Shown here in pieces: positions 33,699 to 41,081 of a DNA stretch of 64,000 nucleotides. The number at the start of each line of letters is the position of its first letter. Position 1 is the first letter of the stretch. This DNA is from Opitutaceae bacterium (GTDB lineage: Bacteria > Verrucomicrobiota > Verrucomicrobiia > Opitutales > Opitutaceae), in the NCBI GenBank assembly GCA_003151495.1, contig PLXR01000005.1, positions 43,851-107,850 on the forward strand. Reading direction: 5' to 3'. Below the pieces are notes generated by a model. The model saw only the letters and a list, made by a program, of their open reading frames with translations, had not been told where the DNA came from and did no database searches. Both the position numbers and the translations under genes were made by a program.

Positions 33699-33944
33699 AT
33701 GCCTGAGATCCAGCGGGCCAACCTTCCTCCGGCCCTGCTGGCCCATCTTCTGGACCGGGTGGCGGAACGAAACATCACCAAGGACGACCTGATGCAGGTC
33801 CTCCACTGGATTGAGGGAAACCCGATCGTGCCGAAGAGCGATTGGTTCAAGCGCTTCGACCAGGTCACGGTTTGCGGAGAAGGTGCGCTGATCAAGACAT
33901 TCCTTAACCCGGAACACGTCGCTGTTGGCGAGGAAGTCGAATAA
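33699..33944 (+). CDS. small partner protein of the HTH gene
   Basis: An 81-residue acidic protein, MPEIQRANLPPALLAHLLDRVAERNITKDDLMQVLHWIEGNP and so on, in an apparent two-gene unit with the HTH protein (gap 9 bp). The first half is helical and the second half may form a small beta domain. No toxin or antitoxin family is recognised. Confidence 0.55.
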   Translation: MPEIQRANLPPALLAHLLDRVAERNITKDDLMQVLHWIEGNPIVPKSDWFKRFDQVTVCGEGALIKTFLNPEHVAVGEEVE

Positions 33945-34204
33945 GGAAACTCGAAGCTGAATTCCGGAGTCAACAAACGCGGTCCCGCGTCTATGATCGG
34001 ACCCCGATTGAGATTCCCACCGAGCCGTTCGGGGTGACGGTTTTACACTTGCCGCACTCTTGCCAGTTTTGCGTCTCTTGATGCCGTTCCTTTCATCAAC
34101 ATGCATACACCAGCGGGCGGGCAGAAACTCCGTAATCCGGTGCTAGTGTCCGTTTACGAGGGAAAATCACATCGCCGACCGACTTCCGTAGGAAATGACT
34201 GGCG

Positions 34205-34232
34205 TGGGTTCGATTCCCTGTGGGCCAACCAT
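34205..34232 (+). repeat. degenerate tRNA 3' end; possible old attachment-site remnant
   Basis: GGGTTCGATTCCCTGTGGGC followed by CAACCA differs from the 3' end of the tRNA at 8220 at only a few positions, but no tRNA 5' half precedes it and the T-stem no longer pairs fully. It looks like the right-end scar of an older insertion at the same tRNA, enclosing 28886-34204. The region 33945-34302 otherwise holds no recognisable gene. Confidence 0.5.
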
Positions 34233-34302
34233 TCTTCAACCGCGATCCCGGCAGGCCTATGGGTATCCCCCGTCCCGCATCGGCGCCATGGGACAGAATC
34301 CG

Positions 34303-35487
34303 TCAGGGCTGCGGCTTGCTCCCCGAGGCCGGCTTTGGGCTCACAGGAGCCATCGGCGGCAGCTTGGAATTTGTGGCGTCGGGATGGGTGGTTCCCTCGA
34401 AGCCCTTCGGCAATGCCGCCACGAAGCCATGATGCAGCCCATTCATTATGGTCCTCAGCGTCTTGACGTCCATGCTCTCCGCATCGCCCGAAAAGGGAAT
34501 TCGCGTGGCCAGCTGCTTGGTTTCGCTGTTCCTGAACAGTTTGATCACCGCCACAACGACTCCCTTCCACATTCGCTCGCCAAGACTCTTGTTCTCGTCG
34601 TCGCGGTTCTTGAAGTCGACGTGATCTAGGAACGGCTTCAAATACCCCTCGTAATGCCCCTTCTGCATGGCCATCTGCCCGACGACGTCGAACTCCCCCT
34701 GTGACACGTCGATGCCCACATAGGCCCTGAGCACGTCGTTGAGCGCGGGCAGGGAGACCTTCTTCAGTTCTATGGCGAGTTCGAAGTGGGGCTGATCTGC
34801 AAGGGGCTCGAGCTTTGCATTTAGCCGCAGCTGGCCGTTCCCAATCGACCGGCCCGAGATGTCGATCTTTGCGGGGAAGATCTCTCCCCTCCCTGACGGG
34901 CGGTTGCGCAGGCCCGTGGCGACGACCTCGATTTCCTCCACCCCTATGTCAACGCGCGGCTCGCGGGTGGTGTCGATGAAGCGGATGATGCCGCCTTTAA
35001 TCTCCAAGTGCGTTATGTCTATCGGGAAGATGTCGTTGATGACATCCTGCCAGCGGCGATCGGCCGTCAGCTGGCTTGTCTCGTCGGTCGGGCCGCGGAG
35101 AAATACCAGGCGCCCGTCGGTCACGAGGATGTCGCTGACAAATTTCCCCCGGAACATCTCCCGCCACGCTATGGAGAAGTCTATCCTCCGTGCCGCGAAG
35201 AATGGCTCCCGGATTTTACCCTCCCTCTTGACGATCTCGATGTTGTCAATCCGGTATGCCCCCCGCCAAAGCTGGAGGTTGATGGCACCCACGTGGCCGG
35301 CGTAGCCGGGAATCTGTCCAAGCCTGCGGTTGATCGCTCGGTGGATGTATCCCGGCGCCAGCAACCGGGCAACCAAGGCGACAGCGAGGACGGCGAGAAC
35401 GATGCCCATGAGCACCCGATGCCAGCGGAAAACACGAACTGAATGGAGCTTCTCGCCCGGTTTGAACGATGGGTCCATCCCTAACAT
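34303..35487 (-). CDS. AsmA-like/DUF748 domain protein
   Basis: A 394-residue protein with an N-terminal signal anchor (WHRVLMGIVLAVLAVALVARLL) and long beta-rich repeats typical of AsmA/DUF748 proteins (INLQLWRGAYRIDNIEIVKREG, DGRLVFLRG, THLEIKGGIIRFIDT, LPALNDVLRAYVGIDVSQGEFDVVG). A basic, Pro-rich tail ends the protein. Such proteins bridge or lie in the envelope and are linked with lipid transport and outer-membrane assembly. The homologous region is recognisable but shorter than the largest AsmA-family members. Upstream it diverges from the SeqA-family gene. Confidence 0.8.
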   Translation of the reverse strand: MLGMDPSFKPGEKLHSVRVFRWHRVLMGIVLAVLAVALVARLLAPGYIHRAINRRLGQIPGYAGHVGAINLQLWRGAYRIDNIEIVKREGKIREPFFAARRIDFSIAWREMFRGKFVSDILVTDGRLVFLRGPTDETSQLTADRRWQDVINDIFPIDITHLEIKGGIIRFIDTTREPRVDIGVEEIEVVATGLRNRPSGRGEIFPAKIDISGRSIGNGQLRLNAKLEPLADQPHFELAIELKKVSLPALNDVLRAYVGIDVSQGEFDVVGQMAMQKGHYEGYLKPFLDHVDFKNRDDENKSLGERMWKGVVVAVIKLFRNSETKQLATRIPFSGDAESMDVKTLRTIMNGLHHGFVAALPKGFEGTTHPDATNSKLPPMAPVSPKPASGSKPQP

Positions 35488-35670
35488 CTGTATACCGCCT
35501 TCGGGCCTTGTTCCCCAAGACCTGTAGATAGCGGCGGCAATTCCTGTGTGGGGGCTAACCCCGGAGGAACGGCCATGGACTTGGAGACTGCGGCTGGCTC
35601 GCTCCTCCGGCAGTGCCGGCAGCCCAACTCGCGTCGTCGGGCCGCGATGCCGTTTTGCCTTGAAAACACA

Positions 35671-35684
35671 TTAAACCGGTTTAA
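35671..35684. promoter_or_regulatory. 14-bp perfect palindrome TTAAACCGGTTTAA upstream of the SeqA-family gene
   Basis: A perfect palindrome 12 bp upstream of the ATG at 35697, in an AT-rich patch of otherwise GC-rich DNA. A repressor operator is the likeliest reading; it also contains the AAACCGGTTT core. Confidence 0.6.
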
Positions 35685-35696
35685 CCTGTCTTAGAG

Positions 35697-36221
35697 ATGA
35701 AGAAGATAGAGGTGAGCGACGACGTCTATGAGTCCCTCCGGAGACTGACCTCGGGCTTCCACCAGAGCCCCAACGACGTCCTCGCCGCCCTCCTCAATGT
35801 CGGTGTATCGCCCAACCCGTCCGACGAACCCCTGGTCGCCTTCCTCTTCGGAGCCGAGTTCCGCACAAAGTTCACCGACGCCGACAAGTACCTGGCGATC
35901 CTGGGATGGATCGCGGAAAAATACGGCCCCGAGTTCAAGGAATTCATCTTCTCCGTTTCCGCGGGACAGAGCGGGCGCCGCTATCTGGGGCTGTCGAGGG
36001 AGGAGATCGTGGAGCATTGCCGGCACAACCAGGCCAGGCAGCTGCCCAACACCCAGTACTGGGCGATCATGAACATCGATACCGCCACGAAGCGCCGGTT
36101 TCTGTCGCGGGTGATGGAGTTCGTCGGCTATCGGGAGGACGTGATCGACTTCGTCTGCGGCATGATCGGGATCCGCGGCAAGGCCCGGAGGGTGTCCGCA
36201 CCGCTCGCCCCGTCGGCGTGA
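35697..36221 (+). CDS. SeqA-family DNA-binding protein
   Basis: 174 residues, close to E. coli SeqA (181). The N-terminus MKKIEVSDDVYESLRRLTSGFHQSPNDVLAALL aligns with SeqA's oligomerisation domain (MKTIEVDDELY...SASDILRRML). The C-terminus, with SGRRYLGLSREE, TQYWAIMNIDTATKRRFLSRVMEF and EDVIDFVCGMIG, aligns with SeqA's hemimethylated-GATC-binding domain (TPYWVITNTNTGRK...FPAELIEKVCGTI). Of the two Asn residues in that loop that contact DNA, the first is kept and the second is Asp here. SeqA is classically from Dam-bearing gammaproteobacteria, where it delays re-initiation at oriC. Identification is from memory of SeqA's sequence, with the middle region much less similar. Confidence 0.78.
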   Translation: MKKIEVSDDVYESLRRLTSGFHQSPNDVLAALLNVGVSPNPSDEPLVAFLFGAEFRTKFTDADKYLAILGWIAEKYGPEFKEFIFSVSAGQSGRRYLGLSREEIVEHCRHNQARQLPNTQYWAIMNIDTATKRRFLSRVMEFVGYREDVIDFVCGMIGIRGKARRVSAPLAPSA

Positions 36222-36482
36222 GACCGGGGCTTGGCTGGGGCTGGAATTCCCTGCTTGCCAAGCCCGGGAGGCGGGATAGAAACCCGTTGTCTCGATCCCC
36301 CCTATGACCGCACGCGCATCCCACTATATTATGTTTGTCGGCGCGCGCGCGGTTTCCTCGACCACCTGAGTCGATTCGAAGCCCGCCGCGAACGAGCGGG
36401 CTGCCGGGAACCCAAAGCGGTTCCCCACCACGGCCCCTCCCCCGAGCGGGTTTCCCGTATCCCAACTTTCTCGTCCGTCTCC

Positions 36483-38324
36483 ATGTTTTCCCAAGTCCAA
36501 GTAATCTGGTCCATCATGAGGGGCCACCGCCTGCGCTACCTCTTGGCGCTGGGCTGCCTTGTGCTGGCGACCGTCATCAACTTCGGCGTGCCCCTGGTCG
36601 GCAGCGCCACGATCGACTATGCCGTCTCGAACGCGGCGGTGGGCGCCGGCACCCCGCGGCTGATCGCCCTTGTCCTGCGCCTCCTCGGCGGGGCGGGCAA
36701 CCTCCGCGCGCATCTCTGGCTCTGCCCGGTCGCGATGGTCGCGCTCAGTGCAGTCAGCGGCCTTTTCTCGTACCTGAAGGGCTGGCAGGCCTCGCTCGCG
36801 AGCGACGGGATCGCCCGCCAGCTCAAGGAGAGGCTCTACGACCACCTGGGCCACCTGCCCGCCGTCTACCATGACCGCACGGACACCGGCGACCTCGTGC
36901 AAAGGTGCACGAGCGACGTCGAGACCGCGCGCCAGTTCCTGGCGACCCAGGTCATGGAGATCGGCAACGCAGCCATCCTCGCGGGCGCGGCGTTCCCCCT
37001 CCTTCTCTCGCTCAACGTGCCCCTTGCGCTCGTGTCGTTCGTCCTCATCCCGCCGATCGTCGTTTATGGGTACGTCTACTTCATGAAGGTAAAGCACGTG
37101 TTCAAGGCGGTGGACGAGGCGGAGGGGGCGCTCACGGCCATAATCCAGGAGAACCTGACGGGCACCCGGGTCGTCCGCGCGTTCGCCCGCCAGGAGTTCG
37201 AGCGCGCAAAGTTCGCGGGGCCGAACGCGCTCTACCGCGACCGGAGCATCCACATGCTCCGCATGATGTCATGGTACTGGTCGATAAGCGACCTGGTGGC
37301 CCTGGCCCAGATCGGGCTCGTGCTGCTGGTCGGAGCGCACTGGGTGGTGGAAGGAAGGCTGAGCGTCGGCATGCTCTTCGCCTTCCTCTCCTACCTGGCG
37401 ATCATGCTCTGGCCCATCCGGCAGATGGGGCGCATCCTGACCGACCTTGGCAAGACCTCGGTCGCCCTGAACCGCATTAGGGAGGTCCTCGCGGTGGAGC
37501 GCGAGGTGGACCCCCCCTCCCCCTCCTACTCGCCTCCCGACGGTCCCCTCAGGGGGGCGATCGCGGTGAACAACCTCCGGTTCTCCCACGCCGGCCAGGC
37601 CGCGGGCACGGGCGGCGCCCTGAACGGCATCTCCTTCTCGGTGGCGCCGGGCGAGACGCTCGCGATCCTCGGCCCGTCCGGGGCCGGCAAGAGCACGCTG
37701 ATTCACCTGCTGCTCCGCCTCTACGACTACTCGGAGGGCTCGGTCCGCCTAGACGGCCGGGAGCTCTCCGCGCTCCCCCGCAAGTGGGTGCGCTCCCAGA
37801 TCGGCGTCGTCATGCAGGAGCCGTTCCTCTTCTCGAAGAGCCTTCGGGACAACCTCCGGCTCGGGCAGGGCAGCGCCGCGGACCACGACATCGAGAGCGC
37901 CGCCCGCGCCGCGTGCATCCACGACACCATCCTCTCCTTCGACCAGGGCTACGACACCCTGGTCGGGGAGAGGGGGATCACGCTCTCCGGGGGCCAGCGC
38001 CAGCGCGTCGCCATTGCGCGAGCGGTGCTCAGGCGCCCGCCGATCCTCGTGCTCGACGACGCCATGAGCGCGGTAGACGGCGAGACCGAGTCGGTCATCC
38101 TGGACGCCCTGCGGGAGCGGCACGGCCGGGCGACGACGCTCGTCATCGCCCACCGGCTCTCGACCCTGGCCCACGCCGACCGGATCATCGCGATCGACGG
38201 GGGCCGGATCGTCCAGACCGGAACGCACGCCGAGCTCGCCTCCCAGCCCGGCCTGTACCGGCGCCTTTGGGAGATCCAGACCCGCACGGAAACCGACCTG
38301 AGCCGCGAGGCCGCGGCCCTCTAG
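36483..38324 (+). CDS. ABC exporter half-transporter, subunit 1 (degenerate site)
   Basis: 613 residues from ATG 36483, chosen because the long open frame upstream starts in non-conserved sequence; an ABC transporter needs only the membrane domain from FSQVQVIWSIMRGHRLRYL. Six membrane helices are followed by an ATPase with Walker A GPSGAGKS, signature LSGGQRQR and Walker B ILVLDD, where the catalytic Glu is Asp. It overlaps nothing but stands 10 bp from subunit 2, whose signature is atypical. This is the asymmetric pattern of heterodimeric exporters. Substrate (drug, lipid or peptide) is unknown. Confidence 0.92.
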   Translation: MFSQVQVIWSIMRGHRLRYLLALGCLVLATVINFGVPLVGSATIDYAVSNAAVGAGTPRLIALVLRLLGGAGNLRAHLWLCPVAMVALSAVSGLFSYLKGWQASLASDGIARQLKERLYDHLGHLPAVYHDRTDTGDLVQRCTSDVETARQFLATQVMEIGNAAILAGAAFPLLLSLNVPLALVSFVLIPPIVVYGYVYFMKVKHVFKAVDEAEGALTAIIQENLTGTRVVRAFARQEFERAKFAGPNALYRDRSIHMLRMMSWYWSISDLVALAQIGLVLLVGAHWVVEGRLSVGMLFAFLSYLAIMLWPIRQMGRILTDLGKTSVALNRIREVLAVEREVDPPSPSYSPPDGPLRGAIAVNNLRFSHAGQAAGTGGALNGISFSVAPGETLAILGPSGAGKSTLIHLLLRLYDYSEGSVRLDGRELSALPRKWVRSQIGVVMQEPFLFSKSLRDNLRLGQGSAADHDIESAARAACIHDTILSFDQGYDTLVGERGITLSGGQRQRVAIARAVLRRPPILVLDDAMSAVDGETESVILDALRERHGRATTLVIAHRLSTLAHADRIIAIDGGRIVQTGTHAELASQPGLYRRLWEIQTRTETDLSREAAAL

Positions 38325-38334
38325 GAGCCCCCCC

Positions 38335-40227
38335 ATGAACGACGCCCTCCTCCACCAGGATGAATTCAAGGCGAGGCTCGATGCCGGCCTCTGGGGAAAG
38401 ATCTTCAGGCGCGCGCTGCACCTGAAGCGCCTGCTCGTGCCCCTGTTCGTCACCGCGGTCGTCGTCGCCATGTGCGACGCCAGCTTCGCCCTCACGACAC
38501 GGTGGGTGATCGACGGGGTCGTGGCCGGGGGCGCCGAAGCGCCGTTTGGCAGGTACATTGCCGTGTACCTCGGCCTCACGCTGGCGCTCTGCGCCTGCGT
38601 GTGGGTCTTCATCGACCTGGCGGGGAAGATCTCCAACCACCTGGCGCACGACATCCGGAGGGACTGCTTCGACCGCCTCCAGGAGCTCGAGTTCGCGTTC
38701 TTCGACACGCGCCCGGTCGGCTGGCTGATCACGAGGCTCACGAGCGACTGCGACCGGCTCTCCCGCATCATCGCCTGGGGGTTCCTGGACATCGTGTGGG
38801 GGCTCAGCTACGTCAGCATGATCGCCGTGAGCCTGCTGATCATGAACTGGAGGCTGGGGCTCATCGTGCTGGCCATCCTGCCGCCGCTGGCCCTTGTCTC
38901 AAAGGTCTTCCAGCGCAAGATGCTCCTGAGCTCCAGGGAGATCCGCAAGTTCAACTCGCAGATCACCGCCAGCTTCAACGAGTCGATCCAGGGCGTCCGC
39001 ACGACCAAGTCCCTCGTGCGCGAGAGGGAGAACCTGGAGGAATTCTCGCAGGTCAGCGGACGGATGTTCGACGCCTCGGTCCTGAACGCCCGCCAGACCT
39101 CCGTGTACTACCCCGTCGTGATGTCGATGGGGAGCCTCGCGGGAGGGCTCGCCCTCTGGCATGGGGGCTACCTGACGGCCTCCGGGGCGATGAGCATAGG
39201 GACTCTCGTCGCGTTCATAAATTTCGCCGGCCAGTTCTTCCATCCCATCAACCAGCTCGCCCTGAGGCTGACCGAGATGCAGGGGGCCCAGGCGGCGGGC
39301 GAGCGCGTCATGGGCCTTCTGGCGACCGTGCCCGCGATCGCGGACTCCGACGAGGTCCTCCACAGGGTGAGCCGCTTCGGGGCGCAGGCCCATGCGGAGA
39401 CGCGCCGCCGCGGCTCCGGCCCGGCGCCCGACGGCCTCCCCGGAGCCATAGGCTCGATCGAGTTCCGCAACGTCACGTTCCGGTACTCCTCGGGGCCCGT
39501 CGTCCTCAAGGACTTCAGCCTCAAGGTGGATGCCGGCGAGACCATCGCGCTCGTCGGAGCCTCGGGCGGCGGAAAGAGCACCATCGTGTCGCTCGTGTGC
39601 CGCTTCTACGAGCCCACGGAGGGGCAGATTCTCCTCGACGGGAGGGACTACCGCGAGCGACCGCTCGGCTGGCTCCAGTCCCAGCTGGGCATCGTGCTGC
39701 AGACCCCCCACCTGTTCAAGGGCACGGTGCGCGACAACATCCGCTACGGTCGCCTCGAGGCGACCGATGCTGAGGTCGAGGAGGCCGCGCGCCTGGTCAA
39801 TGCCGACGCCTTCATCGCGCGGATGGAGCATGGGTATGACTCGCAGGTCGGCGAGGGGGGCAACCGCCTCTCGACCGGGCAGCGCCAGCTCCTGTCGTTC
39901 GCGCGTGCGCTCCTCGCAGACCCGCAGATCTTCATCATGGACGAGGCCACGTCGTCCATCGACACGGAGACCGAGCAGCTGATCCAGCGCGGCCTGGAGA
40001 CCATCTTCCGGGACCGCACGAGCTTCGTGATCGCCCACCGCCTGAGCACGATCCGCCGGGCGGACCGCATCCTGGTCATCAACCGCGGCCTCATCGAGGA
40101 GTCGGGCACCCACGAGGAGCTCCTCGCGAGCGGCGGCCACTACCACGACCTCTACACGAGCCAGTTCCGGCGCGAGCTCTCGGACGCGGTCCTGGAGAAA
40201 CGCCCGCCGCCGGTCGCGTCACCCTAG
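38335..40227 (+). CDS. ABC exporter half-transporter, subunit 2 (catalytic site)
   Basis: A 630-residue partner of the preceding subunit. A membrane domain of six helices (DIVWGLSYVSMIAVSLLIMN among them) is followed by an ATPase with Walker A GASGGGKS, signature LSTGQRQ (the standard LSGGQ is altered at the third position), Walker B IFIMDEATSS and the H-loop IAHRLST. In the assembled dimer, subunit 1's standard signature faces the catalytic Glu of subunit 2, giving one active site, while LSTGQ faces subunit 1's Asp, giving one weak site. A charged linker rich in Arg and Ala lies between the two domains. Confidence 0.92.
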   Translation: MNDALLHQDEFKARLDAGLWGKIFRRALHLKRLLVPLFVTAVVVAMCDASFALTTRWVIDGVVAGGAEAPFGRYIAVYLGLTLALCACVWVFIDLAGKISNHLAHDIRRDCFDRLQELEFAFFDTRPVGWLITRLTSDCDRLSRIIAWGFLDIVWGLSYVSMIAVSLLIMNWRLGLIVLAILPPLALVSKVFQRKMLLSSREIRKFNSQITASFNESIQGVRTTKSLVRERENLEEFSQVSGRMFDASVLNARQTSVYYPVVMSMGSLAGGLALWHGGYLTASGAMSIGTLVAFINFAGQFFHPINQLALRLTEMQGAQAAGERVMGLLATVPAIADSDEVLHRVSRFGAQAHAETRRRGSGPAPDGLPGAIGSIEFRNVTFRYSSGPVVLKDFSLKVDAGETIALVGASGGGKSTIVSLVCRFYEPTEGQILLDGRDYRERPLGWLQSQLGIVLQTPHLFKGTVRDNIRYGRLEATDAEVEEAARLVNADAFIARMEHGYDSQVGEGGNRLSTGQRQLLSFARALLADPQIFIMDEATSSIDTETEQLIQRGLETIFRDRTSFVIAHRLSTIRRADRILVINRGLIEESGTHEELLASGGHYHDLYTSQFRRELSDAVLEKRPPPVASP

Positions 40228-40252
40228 CCCGCCGGCGGGCCTCCCCGCCCGC

Positions 40253-41014
40253 TCACTTCCACTTCGAGGCATCCCGGTACTTGTGCTGCACCGGGTAGGT
40301 GAAGTCGGCGCGGTGCTCCTCCTTCTGAACGGTGTAGAGCACGCTGATCTCGATCCCGCCCAGCTTATCGAGCGTGAAGCGCTCGTGGAGCGGAAGGCTC
40401 GTGATGATCCTGTGCTGGGGCGGGTTCGACTTCCGGTCGAGAAAATGCCCCTGGCACTCCACGGTCCTGGCGCCGTTGTCCCCGTAGAAGTCGTGGAAGG
40501 TCGTGGGGCTCACGCTGTAGAACCCGTGGTTCGGCCAGTTGAGGGGGACGGCGTGCCGGATGAACCCGCCGACCTTGGTGATCAGCAGCGAGTTCATGAG
40601 GAGCTGCGGGTAGTTGAACACGTGCTCGCTCGTGCCGTTGTCGAACACGGCATCGTACCGCTGCTCGAGCTCCGCGGGCACGCGGCGGTTCAGGTCGACC
40701 ATCATCTCCGAGCCCTCGTAGGTCTGGAAGTCGAAGACGTCTATCGAGACCCGCTTGTCGAAGAGGACCTCCTGGATCGAAGAGAGCGTCGGGACCTTCT
40801 CCACGTCGGGCCGGTTGTGGATCTTCACCAGGCTGTCCCGGTTCTCGCGGTTCGCCAGCCGGGCGTACTTCTCGGGGGGCATGAGGGCCAGCCACTCGGA
40901 CCGGTTCAGCATGATGTCGGTGTAGCCGTAGAAGCAGAACCGGTAGGGGGCGCTGAGGCGCGCCTCCCTCTCGCACCTGCCGACGAAGTCCTGGAGCGTG
41001 GTGATCAGGTTCAT
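40253..41014 (-). CDS. SAM-dependent methyltransferase-like protein
   Basis: A 253-residue soluble protein. A class I methyltransferase-like core is suggested by VSIDVFDFQTYEGSEMMVDLNR, DAVFDNGTSEHVFNYPQLLMNSLLI, KVGGFIRHAVPL and a SNPPQHRIITSLPL block. The usual motif I is not conserved, so it may be a methyltransferase relative or a glycan-acting enzyme. It ends 26 bp from the convergent end of the ABC operon and lies 67 bp downstream of the GH127 gene on the same strand. It may therefore belong to that carbohydrate cluster (inference). Confidence 0.6.
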   Translation of the reverse strand: MNLITTLQDFVGRCEREARLSAPYRFCFYGYTDIMLNRSEWLALMPPEKYARLANRENRDSLVKIHNRPDVEKVPTLSSIQEVLFDKRVSIDVFDFQTYEGSEMMVDLNRRVPAELEQRYDAVFDNGTSEHVFNYPQLLMNSLLITKVGGFIRHAVPLNWPNHGFYSVSPTTFHDFYGDNGARTVECQGHFLDRKSNPPQHRIITSLPLHERFTLDKLGGIEISVLYTVQKEEHRADFTYPVQHKYRDASKWK

Positions 41015-41081
41015 GCCGTTGGGGTCGCCCGGGCATCAACCGCCATTTTGCCGCCGTCCGCAACCTTATCCACTGGCCAGC

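Noticed and set aside
33942..34080. Possible third gene after the small HTH pair
   Set aside because: A short open frame continues past the stop at 33944 but has no start codon and no family resemblance.
34205..34232. Functional tRNA gene
   Set aside because: No 5' half, D arm or anticodon arm precedes the 3'-like segment and the T-stem mispairs.
36231..36482. N-terminal extension of ABC subunit 1
   Set aside because: Irregular sequence without homology; ATG 36483 gives the usual exporter N-terminus.
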